Positions 27,147 to 36,078 of a stretch of 64,000 bases of DNA are shown here, piece by piece. The notes under the pieces were generated by a model, which was given only the letters and a program-made list of their open reading frames with translations, did no database searches and was not told where the DNA came from. Position 1 is the first letter of the stretch, and the number at the start of each line of letters is the position of its first letter. The translations under genes were made by a program, and so were the position numbers. The DNA comes from Pseudomonas sp. R84 (GTDB lineage Bacteria > Pseudomonadota > Gammaproteobacteria > Pseudomonadales > Pseudomonadaceae): positions 3,709,501 to 3,773,500 of the forward strand of contig NZ_CP019426.1 of NCBI RefSeq assembly GCF_009834515.1, in the 5' to 3' direction.

Positions 27147-27713
27147 TTATTTCTTTTCAACATCGGTCTTCAGGTGCGGCCAAGCTGCGCGAAGGTATTG
27201 AACCATCGACCACAATGTCAGCCCAGCAGAGACCATCAGCAACGCGTAACCCAGGATAACCCAGAAACTGAAGTCCTTCGGATTGGCCAGCAGGATCACC
27301 AACGCGAGCATCTGCGCGGCGGTTTTCCATTTACCGAGATTCGAAACGGCTACGTGGGCACGGGCACCGAGTTCGGCCATCCATTCACGCAAGGCCGACA
27401 CCACAATCTCGCGACCGATGATGACAGCAGCCGGCAGAGTGAGCCAGAGATTGCCGTGTTCCTGGACCAGAAGCACCAGTGCCACTGCGACCATGAGTTT
27501 GTCGGCGACCGGATCGAGAAACGCACCGAACGGAGTGCTTTGCTCGAGACGACGGGCCAGATAACCGTCCAGCCAGTCCGTCGCTGCCGCAAAGGCAAAC
27601 ACCGAGGCGGACGCCATGTAACTCCACTGGTAAGGCAGATAAAACAGCAAAATGAAGATCGGGATGAGCAGGACGCGTAGAACGGTAATCAGATTAGGGA
27701 TATTCATCGGCAC
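27147..27713 (-). CDS. pgsA: CDP-diacylglycerol-glycerol-3-phosphate 3-phosphatidyltransferase
   Basis: This integral membrane enzyme makes phosphatidylglycerophosphate for phosphatidylglycerol and cardiolipin. The 188-residue protein has about four membrane segments and the CDP-alcohol phosphotransferase signature [20 protein letters not shown] followed by LDPVADK, with all metal-binding aspartates. It lies 26 bases downstream of uvrC in the gacA-uvrC-pgsA operon. Confidence 0.98.
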   Translation of the reverse strand: MPMNIPNLITVLRVLLIPIFILLFYLPYQWSYMASASVFAFAAATDWLDGYLARRLEQSTPFGAFLDPVADKLMVAVALVLLVQEHGNLWLTLPAAVIIGREIVVSALREWMAELGARAHVAVSNLGKWKTAAQMLALVILLANPKDFSFWVILGYALLMVSAGLTLWSMVQYLRAAWPHLKTDVEKK

Positions 27714-27739
27714 AACTGGCTACGAGGTGAAGGGGCATT

Positions 27740-29563
27740 CTACTCGCTATGCAGGTTTGCATAAATCGACTCTGCGAGCTTTTTACTGATCCCCGGGGCT
27801 TTGGCGATCTCTTCGATGCTTGCACGAGACAGCTCCTGCAATCCACCAAAATGTTTCAACAAATCACGACGCCGGGTCGGCCCGACGCCCGCAACGCCTT
27901 CCAGCGTTGACGTACGGCGGGTTTTGCCACGACGTGCGCGGTGTCCTGTAATAGCGAAGCGGTGCGCCTCATCGCGGATCTGTTGAATCAAGTGCAGCGC
28001 CGGCGAGTCGCCACGCAAGGTGAACTCGTGCGCCGCATCATTTAGATACAACGTTTCGAAGCCCGCCTTGCGAGTAGCGCCTTTGGCGACGCCGAGCAGA
28101 ATCAGATCCGGCACGGCCAACTCGTTGAGAACATCGCGAGCCATCGACAACTGACCCTTGCCACCGTCCACCAGCAAGATGTCCGGCAACTTGCCCTCGC
28201 CTTCCTTGAGTTTGCTGAAACGTCGCGTCAGGGCTTGGTGCATGGCGGCGTAGTCGTCACCCGCCGTGACACCTTCGATGTTGTAGCGCCGATAGTCCGA
28301 CTTGATCGCGCCTTCCGGGCCAAACACCACACAGGAAGCAACCGTGGCCTCACCACTGGAATGACTGATGTCGTAGCATTCCAGACGCTGCGGCGGCTCA
28401 TCCAGGTTCAACACTTCGGCCAGGGCTTCAAACCGCGCGGCGGTGTGTTGACGGTTGGCCAGGCGTGCGCCCAACGCTTGCTCGGCGTTGGTCACGGCCA
28501 GTTGCTGCCAGCGCGCACGAGTACCGCGCACCCGATGACTGATGGCCAATTCGCGGCCACGCAGTTCATGGATCGCTTCGATCAGCGTCGGAAAATCTTC
28601 ATGCACAACGTTGACGATCAGTTCGCTGGGCAAATCGCGCTCAGGGCTGCTGATAAAATATTGGCCAAGAAACGCGGCCATGACTTCCGACACATCCTCT
28701 TCGATTCCAACTTGCGGGAAGAAATTCTTGCTGCCCAGCACGCGCCCGCCACGGACACTGATCAAATGCACGCAGGCGCCGCCCGGATTGACGAATGCCG
28801 CAATGACATCGATGTCCCCCGTGCCGCCTTCCATGCTCTGCTGATCCTGAACCCGGCGCAGTAACGCTATCTGATCCCGCAACTCGGCGGCTCGCTCGAA
28901 CTCCAGGTTGATCGCAGCCTCTTCCATCGCCGTCGACAGTTCGTTGGTCAGCGCGTGACTACGCCCCTCAAGAAACATGACCGAGTGGCGCACGTCTTCG
29001 GCGTAAATCTCGGGCTCGACCAGCCCGACGCAAGGCGCTTTACAGCGTTTGATCTGATATTGCAGACATGGACGGGTACGGTTCTTGTAGTAGCTGTCTT
29101 CACACTGGCGAACGAAGAAGGTCTTTTGCAGCAGACTCAAGCTTTCGCGTATGGCGCCGGCGCTCGGATAGGGGCCGAAATATTTGCCTTTGGCTTTTTT
29201 CGCCCCGCGATGAATGCTCAGGCGCGGAAATTGGCCGTCGGACAGAAAAACATAGGGATAGGATTTGTCGTCGCGCAACAGAATGTTGTACGGCGGCCGC
29301 CACTCCTTGATCAGCGTTTGCTCAAGCAGCAGCGCTTCGGTTTCGTTGGCGGTGATGGTCGTTTCGACCTGCGCAATGCGCCCGACCAACGCGGCGGTCT
29401 TCGGTGCCAGACCGGTTTTGCGAAAGTAGCTGGCCAAGCGTTTTTTCAGGTTCTTGGCCTTGCCCACGTACAGCAGGCGCGCATCGCTGTCGAACATGCG
29501 ATAGACGCCCGGGCGCCCACTGACTGTCGACAGAAAAGCGCCGGAATCGAATGTTTCAGTCAT
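27740..29563 (-). CDS. uvrC: Excinuclease ABC subunit C
   Basis: The 607-residue protein makes both incisions in nucleotide excision repair. Domains in order: GIY-YIG nuclease ([20 protein letters not shown]), a cysteine-containing middle region (C150-type cluster [13 protein letters not shown]), UVR domain (about 200-235) for UvrB contact, RNase H-like nuclease ([18 protein letters not shown]) and two helix-hairpin-helix motifs at the end. It starts 2 bases after the gacA stop, so it is cotranscribed with gacA. Confidence 0.98.
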   Translation of the reverse strand: MTETFDSGAFLSTVSGRPGVYRMFDSDARLLYVGKAKNLKKRLASYFRKTGLAPKTAALVGRIAQVETTITANETEALLLEQTLIKEWRPPYNILLRDDKSYPYVFLSDGQFPRLSIHRGAKKAKGKYFGPYPSAGAIRESLSLLQKTFFVRQCEDSYYKNRTRPCLQYQIKRCKAPCVGLVEPEIYAEDVRHSVMFLEGRSHALTNELSTAMEEAAINLEFERAAELRDQIALLRRVQDQQSMEGGTGDIDVIAAFVNPGGACVHLISVRGGRVLGSKNFFPQVGIEEDVSEVMAAFLGQYFISSPERDLPSELIVNVVHEDFPTLIEAIHELRGRELAISHRVRGTRARWQQLAVTNAEQALGARLANRQHTAARFEALAEVLNLDEPPQRLECYDISHSSGEATVASCVVFGPEGAIKSDYRRYNIEGVTAGDDYAAMHQALTRRFSKLKEGEGKLPDILLVDGGKGQLSMARDVLNELAVPDLILLGVAKGATRKAGFETLYLNDAAHEFTLRGDSPALHLIQQIRDEAHRFAITGHRARRGKTRRTSTLEGVAGVGPTRRRDLLKHFGGLQELSRASIEEIAKAPGISKKLAESIYANLHSE

Positions 29564-29565
29564 GG

Positions 29566-30207
29566 TCAGAGGCTGGCATCAACCATGCCGTGACGAACCG
29601 CCAACAGTGTCAACTCGACATCGCTGCTGATCGAAAGCTTCTCGAAAATACGGTAGCGATAGGTGTTCACGGTTTTCGGCGACAGACATAACTTGTCGGA
29701 AATGATCTGTACCTTCTGACAGCCGACAATCATCAAGGCGATTTGAATTTCCCGCTCGGACAAGGCATCGAAGGGAGAGTCGTTGGACGGCTGGAAGGAC
29801 TTGATCGCCAATTGCTGGGCAATCTGCGGACTGATATAGCGTTGGCCGGCAAATACCAGGCGAATGGCCTGGACCATTTCCGGCAAGCCCGCGCCTTTGG
29901 TCAGATAACCCGCAGCACCAGCCTGCAGCAAGCGTGTCGGGAACGGGTCCTCTTCACACACCGTTACTGCGACCACCTTTATATCCGGATGACTGCGCAA
30001 CAGTTTGCGCGTGGCTTCCAGGCCGCCGATGCCAGGCATCTTGACGTCCATCAGCACCACATCGGGCTTCAACTCTCGGGCCTTGATCAGGGACTCTTCC
30101 CCGGATTCGGCCTGGCCAACCACTTGCAAGCCATCGATATCGGCCAGCATACGTGTAATGCCTGTGCGAACGAGATCATGGTCATCGACCACTAGCACCC
30201 TAATCAA
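29566..30207 (-). CDS. gacA: Response regulator GacA (TTG start)
   Basis: GacA (UvrY) is the response regulator of the GacS/GacA system that switches on small regulatory RNAs controlling secondary metabolism and biocontrol traits. The 213-residue protein has a receiver domain with phospho-acceptor D54 ([10 protein letters not shown]) and a LuxR-type helix-turn-helix ([33 protein letters not shown]). I set the start at TTG 30207: GAGG lies 8 bases upstream and the sequence [10 protein letters not shown] is the family N-terminus; ATG 30231 would include the ribosome site. First gene of gacA-uvrC-pgsA. Confidence 0.98.
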   Translation of the reverse strand: MIRVLVVDDHDLVRTGITRMLADIDGLQVVGQAESGEESLIKARELKPDVVLMDVKMPGIGGLEATRKLLRSHPDIKVVAVTVCEEDPFPTRLLQAGAAGYLTKGAGLPEMVQAIRLVFAGQRYISPQIAQQLAIKSFQPSNDSPFDALSEREIQIALMIVGCQKVQIISDKLCLSPKTVNTYRYRIFEKLSISSDVELTLLAVRHGMVDASL

Positions 30208-30334
30208 GCAGACACCTCGCGATATGGTCATATTGGGATGCCGGACACCTTAGCAAAAAGTCCCCCACAGACCTAGCGGAAAGCGTCATTTAAAAAGTTT
30301 CAATTCGTCATTGAGGGCTTGCCGGCCGTGGGTT

Positions 30335-30778
30335 TCAGAGCACACATGTACTTATATCAAGCTGCATTCGCAGAAAACACTCATCCGTGCCCCGAACCTG
30401 TAGGCCTTTTCTTTCATACAAGTTTCTCGCCGGATTATTGTCGAATACGGTCAGGCGCAAAGCCGGGCGTGTTTCTTTGCGGGCCATGCCGATAACCTGA
30501 TCAATCGCCCAGGAACCCGCACCTCGCCCCTGAAACGCTTCAGCAATCTGCAATTCACGAATGTACAGCGCGCGCATGTCCCGGCTGAGGCTGAGAAAAC
30601 CCACCGGCACATCACCTTGCACTATCAGCCAGTTCTGCCGCCCCGGCCACGCTACGTCAAACGCTTCGTCCTGCCATAACAAGTCATGGTGAATGTAATA
30701 GCGCAGCATGTTCTGACAGGTGAGATCGCGGGCAAAAGGCAGATCTTCCAGAACCGCAAGCCGTAACTGGAATGTCAT
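30335..30778 (-). CDS. GNAT-family N-acetyltransferase
   Basis: The 147-residue single GNAT domain has the acetyl-CoA loop in IAEAFQGRGAGSWAIDQVI (Q-x2-G-x-G/A type) and the NNPARNLYERKGLQV segment. The acceptor is unknown. Its ATG overlaps the stop of the upstream amidase gene by 4 bases, so the two are translationally coupled and may work in one pathway. Confidence 0.85.
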   Translation of the reverse strand: MTFQLRLAVLEDLPFARDLTCQNMLRYYIHHDLLWQDEAFDVAWPGRQNWLIVQGDVPVGFLSLSRDMRALYIRELQIAEAFQGRGAGSWAIDQVIGMARKETRPALRLTVFDNNPARNLYERKGLQVRGTDECFLRMQLDISTCVL

Positions 30779-31536
30779 TGGGCTTGCGCAACAGGAGCAA
30801 CTCCCCCTTGCCAAACACCTTCGTTACGTCGGGCGACAACCAAAAGATCCCCAGCCCCCGTTGCTGCGACAATCAATGAACCATCCTCAGACCAGATGCA
30901 ACTGCGCCCCGCAGATTGCCACCCGCCCGTCAGCCCACCGTGATTGGCCATCAGCACAGCCATCGAGTGTTGCCGAGCGTAGCCTTGAAGTATCGCCGTG
31001 TCGGCCGCATAGCCTTTCTCGCTGATCAAAACACCGGCGGCGTACAAGCCAGCGCCCTTATCTGCGGCCGTCGCAGCATGACTGGAATGCGTGAAATCCG
31101 CGCACACCGCCAACGACACGACGCTCCCGGCGATATTCAGGGTCGGGCCACCGAAACCAGGTGCAAAAACAAGCTCCTCGCCCGTGTGCAAATGCTGCTT
31201 GCTGTAAACACCGAGAGAGCCGTCAGCGCCCAGCACCAGGGCACCGATCAGCACCGACAAACTGCCCTCCAACCGGATAGGCATACCGACAACGGCAGTC
31301 ACCCCACGCTCTCGGGCCAAATCCCTCAGGCGACGCAGCACAGCATCTTGCGGGGCAATCGCCAATGCCGCCGCGTCCTGTCCTTCATAGCCTGTCAGCG
31401 ACAATTCGGGAAAAACCAGCAACTCAACACCCTGCTCCGCTGCTGCCTCAATGAAGCGGCAATGTCGGGCAATGTTCCCGGGAAGGTCACCGGCAATGGA
31501 AATCATCTGGGCAGCAGCAATGGTCAGTGTCGACAC
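30775..31536 (-). CDS. Carbon-nitrogen hydrolase (nitrilase superfamily)
   Basis: The 253-residue cytosolic nitrilase fold has the E-K-C triad E44 (FPELSLTGYE), K113 (YSKQHLH) and C145 (AVCADFTH). Such enzymes hydrolyse amides or carbamoyl groups; this small type resembles aliphatic-amidase-like Pseudomonas proteins, but the substrate cannot be read from sequence. It forms a two-gene operon with the GNAT gene and diverges from the aromatic leader region. Confidence 0.88.
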   Translation of the reverse strand: MSTLTIAAAQMISIAGDLPGNIARHCRFIEAAAEQGVELLVFPELSLTGYEGQDAAALAIAPQDAVLRRLRDLARERGVTAVVGMPIRLEGSLSVLIGALVLGADGSLGVYSKQHLHTGEELVFAPGFGGPTLNIAGSVVSLAVCADFTHSSHAATAADKGAGLYAAGVLISEKGYAADTAILQGYARQHSMAVLMANHGGLTGGWQSAGRSCIWSEDGSLIVAATGAGDLLVVARRNEGVWQGGVAPVAQAQ

Positions 31537-31687
31537 GGTTCATCCTTGGTAATCAGGCAAAACCCAGAGTGTCGCCACTCTTGCGTGCGCCTGGCAATAG
31601 GCGTTTTGTTGATTACGCGATAGCAATTTCTGATTGCTGAGGCGTATCGGCCTCTAGTAAGCTCGGCGCATTCATCGGAGACAGACC

Positions 31688-31816
31688 ATGTTCAACGCCC
31701 TCTCACAGCTTCGTACCGCCAGCGCCCTGCGCTCGGTTGCGGCTGCCCGGGTGAATGGCGTTTGTGCTCCGGTCAGCTTTTATTTTGGGTATTGGTTTAG
31801 CCACTGGCGCGCCTGA
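31688..31816 (+). CDS. Aromatic-rich leader peptide 1 (42 residues)
   Basis: ATG 31688 has GGAG 7 bases upstream. After an ordinary first 29 residues the peptide reads S-FYFGYWFSHW-RA: seven aromatic residues in ten (codons 31778-31807), then TGA 31814-31816. A run of Phe/Tyr/Trp codons close to the stop, followed by a strong terminator 48 bases later, is the classic layout of transcription attenuation by aromatic amino acid supply. The downstream enzyme gene is a DAHP synthase, the first step of aromatic synthesis, which fits. Confidence 0.8.
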   Translation: MFNALSQLRTASALRSVAAARVNGVCAPVSFYFGYWFSHWRA

Positions 31817-31901
31817 TACCCAAACGGCGCCCATAACAACGGGTCGCCTACCAGAGAATTCTCAACCCCCGGTCGGCCTCCCGACCGGGGGTTTTGTTTT
31901 T
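31784..31901 (+). promoter_or_regulatory. Attenuator of the DAHP synthase leader
   Basis: TTTGGGTAT (31784-31792, inside the aromatic codons) pairs perfectly with ATACCCAAA (31816-31824, at the stop codon): a 1:2 pause hairpin. A 13-bp perfect terminator follows, arms 31864-31876 and 31881-31893 (AACCCCCGGTCGG with its complement) and TTGTTTTTT. A ribosome stalled on the aromatic codons would block the first hairpin. I could not find a strong competing 2:3 antiterminator by eye, so the exact switch is open. Confidence 0.72.
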
Positions 31902-31951
31902 TCAGCCCCTGATTTTTCAGCAACACACCAGACACTTTGAGGATTCACGAA

Positions 31952-32104
31952 ATGAACTACGCCACTTATTACCGTTACGACAGCTTTAGCGCCTGGCGAT
32001 TTACCAGCTTCCGCTCGGGACAGCCTGCCGCCTCCGATCGGTCACCTACAGGTGGCAAGCACACACATATAGCCAATACGGCCAACTGTCGAACACCCCA
32101 ATAG
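31952..32104 (+). CDS. Tyr/Phe-rich leader peptide 2 (50 residues)
   Basis: ATG 31952 has GAGG 9 bases upstream. The peptide starts NYATYYRYDSFSAWRFTSF: four Tyr in the first nine residues, then Phe and Trp. It ends at TAG 32102-32104, 47 bases before the DAHP synthase start. Between them lies a possible hairpin (GCGGG-ACGAA-CCCGC nested in GGGC/GCCC) whose base touches the AGGA ribosome site, so control here may be translational. There is no T-run. It could be a second sensor for aromatic shortage. Confidence 0.65.
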   Translation: MNYATYYRYDSFSAWRFTSFRSGQPAASDRSPTGGKHTHIANTANCRTPQ

Positions 32105-32151
32105 GGCCGAGCGCGCGGGACGAACCCGCCGCCAGCCCAGGAAGACCGAAT

Positions 32152-33228
32152 ATGAACTCGTCCGTTTCTGCTCTGCCACTGTCCACCCTGAACCCTGCCA
32201 ACGAAGCATTGACTCTGCGTCTACCCAGCTCGTTGCAACTCAAACAGCAATTGCCCCTGAGCAATGCCCTGAGCAAGCAAGTCGCCGCCCATCGCCAAGC
32301 GGTTCGCGCCATTCTCAATGGCCAGGATCAGCGTCTGCTGATCATCGTCGGTCCCTGCTCTATCCACGACCCCCAATCCGCACTTGAGTACGCCGGCAAG
32401 CTCGCTCGACTGGCTGAAGAAGTCAGCGGCGAAATGCTCTTGGTGATGCGCGCCTATGTCGAAAAACCGCGTACCACGGTCGGCTGGAAGGGCCTGGCCT
32501 ACGATCCGCATCTGGACGGCAGTGATGACATGGCTGGCGGTCTCACCCTGTCGCGGGAACTCATGCTGGAAATGATCCGCCTCGGCTTGCCGGTGGCCAC
32601 AGAACTGCTGCAACCGATGGCCGCCGGTTACTTCGATGACCTGTTGAGCTGGGTGGCCATTGGCGCGCGCACCACTGAATCGCAGATCCACCGTGAAATG
32701 GCCAGTGGACTGAGCATGCCGGTCGGCTTCAAGAACGGCACCGACGGCGGCGGCGCCATTGCGGTTGACGCCATGCGTTCGGCCGCCCATCCGCACCGGC
32801 ATTTCGGCGTCGACAGCCAAGGTCATCCGGCCATCATTCAAACGTCAGGTAACCCCGATACTCATCTGGTACTGCGCGGGGGCCACAAAGGGCCGAACCA
32901 TGATCGCGAGAGCGTGGCAAAAATCCACGCTGATCTGGACAGACTGAAGATTCCGAGCCGAATCATGGTCGACTGCAGCCACGCCAACAGTGGCAAGGAT
33001 CCATTGCGTCAGCCAGGCGTCTTCAACGAAGTGCTTGAGCAGCGCTTGCAAGGTGACCGCGCGCTGATCGGCATGATGATTGAATCTCACCTGTTCGAAG
33101 GCTGCCAACCGCTGACCGAATCCTTGCGCTACGGGGTTTCAATCACCGATGGCTGCCTCGGTTTCAGCGCAACAGAACACTTGCTGCGTGCCGCCGCCCA
33201 GCGCCTCGCCGAACACGCCAAAGATTGA
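32152..33228 (+). CDS. 3-Deoxy-7-phosphoheptulonate (DAHP) synthase, class I (AroFGH type)
   Basis: The 358-residue enzyme condenses phosphoenolpyruvate and erythrose 4-phosphate, the committed step of the shikimate pathway. Family blocks are present: LIIVGPCSIHDP, MRAYVEKPRTTVGWKG, GFKNGTDGG, HKGPNH and VDCSHANSGK with the metal-binding Cys/His residues. Which amino acid inhibits it cannot be read safely; the Tyr-rich leader points to a Tyr-responsive isoenzyme. It is preceded by a 615-base region holding two leader peptides and an attenuator, and followed by a hairpin. Confidence 0.96.
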   Translation: MNSSVSALPLSTLNPANEALTLRLPSSLQLKQQLPLSNALSKQVAAHRQAVRAILNGQDQRLLIIVGPCSIHDPQSALEYAGKLARLAEEVSGEMLLVMRAYVEKPRTTVGWKGLAYDPHLDGSDDMAGGLTLSRELMLEMIRLGLPVATELLQPMAAGYFDDLLSWVAIGARTTESQIHREMASGLSMPVGFKNGTDGGGAIAVDAMRSAAHPHRHFGVDSQGHPAIIQTSGNPDTHLVLRGGHKGPNHDRESVAKIHADLDRLKIPSRIMVDCSHANSGKDPLRQPGVFNEVLEQRLQGDRALIGMMIESHLFEGCQPLTESLRYGVSITDGCLGFSATEHLLRAAAQRLAEHAKD

Positions 33229-33235
33229 CTTCCAG

Positions 33236-33273
33236 ACCAACCCTCCGGACTCATGGCAAACCGGAGGGCTGGT
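33236..33273. terminator. Hairpin between the DAHP synthase gene and the convergent repeat-protein gene
   Basis: ACCAACCCTCCGG and CCGGAGGGCTGGT form a 13-bp stem with one mismatch. It lacks a T-run on either side, so termination efficiency is uncertain. Confidence 0.5.
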
Positions 33274-33281
33274 CGATCCCG

Positions 33282-34361
33282 CTACGCCTCTACTCGCACC
33301 GGTGTGGCAGCAGAGTCCTGACTGACATCGTCCAGACGCTCAACTGTGTAGGCTACCCGCACGGTCGTGCCATCGTGCTCACGCCAGAATCGGTGCGGCA
33401 CGATAAAGATCAGCGGCTTTCCCGCCGTTTCCCGCGTAATTTCACGGTCATCCCGATGATTGAAAAGATCGCCGTCGCACTTGAGATAAACCAGCTCACC
33501 TTCCTGCGTCCGGGCATTACCGATCACGACGGTGACACCATCGACTGAGTCTTCTTTCAGCAACACGCCATCTTCAGCCTCCAGCACGTCGGGAGCCTCC
33601 AGCTCACCACGAAGGAACGGAGTGACGAGGATTATTGCCGACTCGGATTCTCGAACCGCGCCATCGGACTGTTCCACTCGATAGCGCACCGACACCTCAC
33701 CACCGAGATGTGCAGCGATATGCGCCCCGTCAACCCAGAATGACAGCACGTCAGCGACAGCAAAGGATTCGACTTTCAGGCTGTCGCTGAACGTCGCCGG
33801 CAATGCGTCGGCGCCCCACAGCAATGTGACACGATCCCCCACCGCCATGCGGGCGTAAGGCTGGAGCACGATAAGCGTGCCTTCTGTCACCCGCTGCGGA
33901 TCCAGTGTTCCCGCTATCGCCCCCTCGACAATTGGCGCAAGCAGCTGCGGCCGTGTATCTCCCACAGACAATTGCACGCGTGCAGATGACGCTGGGACTG
34001 ATGAGCTTGCACTGAGCAGTTTCCAGTGAACCTCCAGCGAACCGCCATCCAGTGCGGCGATGTGCATGCCTTTGATAACGAATACGACATCCTTGCCGAC
34101 CTGGGCTTCGCTGACATAGCGCACCATTTCATGCTGATAAGCGAAGCCCTCTATATCCAGACCGTCCCAACTCAACAGCAACTGATCGCCACAGGCCATG
34201 TTTGCATAAGGGGCAATACGGGCAACGACTCTGCCAAGAGAAGGGTCAAGCACCGCCCCCTCCAGACAATCGAGGATCGCTGCTGGCAGCAGTTCGCTCG
34301 CCACACAGGGACTGACGGGGTGGCGCATCCGGTAGCAAAACTCGACTTCATGCGTGTGCAT
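33282..34361 (-). CDS. Three-repeat beta-sandwich-like hypothetical protein, 359 residues
   Basis: I do not recognise a named family. The protein consists of about three 110-residue repeats, most clearly seen as LDPSLG..VARIAPYANMACGDQLLLSW and LDPQR..TLIVLQPYARMAVGDRVTLLW; the third (around 255-355, with GELVYLKCDGD) has diverged. The pattern of short beta strands and the ends (HWKLL, RYRVEQ, AYTVERL) suggest immunoglobulin-like folds. No signal peptide. ATG 34361 has GGAG 6 bases upstream and is preferred over ATG 34373. Similar repeat proteins in Pseudomonas are of unknown role; adhesion or toxin association is only a guess. Confidence 0.65.
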   Translation of the reverse strand: MHTHEVEFCYRMRHPVSPCVASELLPAAILDCLEGAVLDPSLGRVVARIAPYANMACGDQLLLSWDGLDIEGFAYQHEMVRYVSEAQVGKDVVFVIKGMHIAALDGGSLEVHWKLLSASSSVPASSARVQLSVGDTRPQLLAPIVEGAIAGTLDPQRVTEGTLIVLQPYARMAVGDRVTLLWGADALPATFSDSLKVESFAVADVLSFWVDGAHIAAHLGGEVSVRYRVEQSDGAVRESESAIILVTPFLRGELEAPDVLEAEDGVLLKEDSVDGVTVVIGNARTQEGELVYLKCDGDLFNHRDDREITRETAGKPLIFIVPHRFWREHDGTTVRVAYTVERLDDVSQDSAATPVRVEA

Positions 34362-34378
34362 TAGTGGCTCCATTCCTT

Positions 34379-34407
34379 GGAAAAAACGCCGTATCGGTGG
34401 ACGGCGT
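34379..34407 (-). terminator. Terminator or attenuator in the 5' leader of the three-repeat gene
   Basis: On the minus strand ACGCCGT-8 bases-ACGGCGT is followed by TTTTTT, ending 18 bases before the start codon of the downstream gene. The remainder of the gap, 34408-34696, contains only the presumed divergent promoters; I see no gene in it. Confidence 0.6.
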
Positions 34408-34696
34408 CGACAGCCAACATTTAACGCGCGCTCTCACATTTTCGATGTCAGCCCGATCCGCCGCAGGCCCCCGGCAAAAGCCTCCAGCTGGGTAGGCAAA
34501 CTGCACAGAACTGCTATCAACCAGACGAAAGACGGCCGCAACTTCCGATTCGGATTTCATAAGTATCTGAAAATTCTTACAACCCCTAGTCCATATTCAA
34601 CGGCCAATAGAAGCCTCTTCTTACTTCGTCAACGGGATGAGTGTTTTAGAGTGGCCCCCGGACTCCCCGATGAACTTCTGCGAAAAAGGTAAGAAC

Positions 34697-35566
34697 ATGC
34701 AACGGAATGCTTCAACTCGTTATCCCGTCCTGTTGGTACACGGCCTGTTCGGATTTGAGCGCATCGGTCATTTCGAGCTGTTCCATGACGTAAAGAACGC
34801 GCTGAAAGCCGGCGGCAGCCGAGTGTTTGTTCCGCACCTCTCTGCCACCCATAAAAACGAAATACGAGGTGAACAACTGCTCGCACAGATTGATCGTGTC
34901 TTGCGGGGCACAGGTGCTGACAAAGTCAATCTCATTGGACACAGCCAGGGCGCATTGGCTGCTCGCTACGCTGCCGCGCTCGCACCACACGCCGTCGCCT
35001 CGGTGACCTCCGTCAGTGGCCCAAACCATGGCTCGGAGCTGGCTGACTTTCTGCGCAAGGCGCTAGTGCCTGGGCGACTGCCCGAGGCGGTCGCACAGAA
35101 TGTGGCGACCCTGTTTGGCAACTTTCTTTCGTTGCTCAGCGGCAATGCGAGATTGCCGCAAAACGCACTGGCAGCACTCCATGCCCTGACGACAGAAGGA
35201 GTGGGCGATTTCAACGACAAGTTTCCTCAGGGGTTGCCCGGGAGCTGGGGCGGCCAAGGCGCGGCGCTAGTCAATGGTGTGCGTTATTACTCATGGAGCG
35301 GCGTGCTGCCGGCTCACAGTCCTTCAACACTCGATCCGACACGGAACATTTGCCATGCGCTATCGCAATACTTCATGACCGAGACGCAGCAGAATGACGG
35401 TTTCGTCGGCCGCTTCAGTTCTCATCTGGGGCAGGTTATCCGCTCCGACTATCCGCTGGACCATCTGGGCAGCCTGCGCCGCACAGACAGCACCATCACT
35501 ACCCTGCCCGACCCGATTGAACTGTACGTTGAACACGCCGAACGTCTGCACGCCGCGAATCTCTGA
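34697..35566 (+). CDS. Triacylglycerol lipase, family I.1 (P. fragi type)
   Basis: The 289-residue alpha/beta hydrolase starts QRNASTRYPVLLVHGLFGFE and is collinear with the P. fragi lipase as I remember it. The nucleophile is S83 (GHSQG); the acid is likely the Asp of QNDGFVGRFSS and the His is in YPLDHLG. RWHG-like oxyanion residues are replaced by the LVHGLFGFE loop typical of this family. Unlike many secreted family I lipases there is no signal peptide, as in P. fragi. The start ATG 34697 follows AAAGG. No lif-type foldase gene is adjacent. Confidence 0.92.
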   Translation: MQRNASTRYPVLLVHGLFGFERIGHFELFHDVKNALKAGGSRVFVPHLSATHKNEIRGEQLLAQIDRVLRGTGADKVNLIGHSQGALAARYAAALAPHAVASVTSVSGPNHGSELADFLRKALVPGRLPEAVAQNVATLFGNFLSLLSGNARLPQNALAALHALTTEGVGDFNDKFPQGLPGSWGGQGAALVNGVRYYSWSGVLPAHSPSTLDPTRNICHALSQYFMTETQQNDGFVGRFSSHLGQVIRSDYPLDHLGSLRRTDSTITTLPDPIELYVEHAERLHAANL

Positions 35567-35663
35567 GCAAAGCCACGGACAATCGAACGGAACTTTGCCG
35601 AGAATTCGCCCACTGAATCCGGTAGGCTCCACACTTTACTGAAATAGATTGGAGAGTTTCCCC

Positions 35664-35945
35664 ATGGCTAAAGCCACTGCCCGCCACATCCTGGTTTCCA
35701 GCGAAGACAAGTGCAACGAACTCAAGGCCCAGATCGAAGGCGGCGCTGATTTCGCCGATGTCGCCAAAGCCAACTCCACCTGCCCGTCCAGCCGTCAGGG
35801 CGGTGATCTGGGTTCGTTCGGTCCTGGCCAGATGGTCAAGGAATTCGACACCGTGGTCTTCAGCGCGCCAATCAACGTCGTGCAAGGTCCGGTGAAAACC
35901 CAGTTCGGTTATCACCTGCTGGAAGTCACCAGCCGTCAGGACTGA
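35664..35945 (+). CDS. ppiC: Parvulin-type peptidyl-prolyl cis-trans isomerase, 93 residues
   Basis: A single small cytosolic parvulin domain (AKATARHILV, FADVAKANSTCPS, GGDLGSFGPGQMV, GPVKTQFGYHLLEV) equals E. coli PpiC in length and motifs. Catalytic His residues are in ARHIL and GYHLL. ATG 35664 follows TTGGAGAG. It stands alone before yejA. A second parvulin of the same size lies at 55535-55810. Confidence 0.95.
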   Translation: MAKATARHILVSSEDKCNELKAQIEGGADFADVAKANSTCPSSRQGGDLGSFGPGQMVKEFDTVVFSAPINVVQGPVKTQFGYHLLEVTSRQD

Positions 35946-36078
35946 TCCGTCGCCTGATTGCCTACCAACGGCCCGCCTTCTGGTGGGCCGTTGTGTTTCA
36001 GTTACATATACGGCTGGCGACTGGCGCGCCTCTCGCGTACAACTTGCGCTTATCGATTTCCCGGTTCCAAGGCTGACA

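Noticed and set aside
34348..34560. 70-residue minus-strand frame upstream of the three-repeat gene
   Set aside because: It reads through the terminator at 34379-34407, overlaps the next gene start and has no recognisable features.
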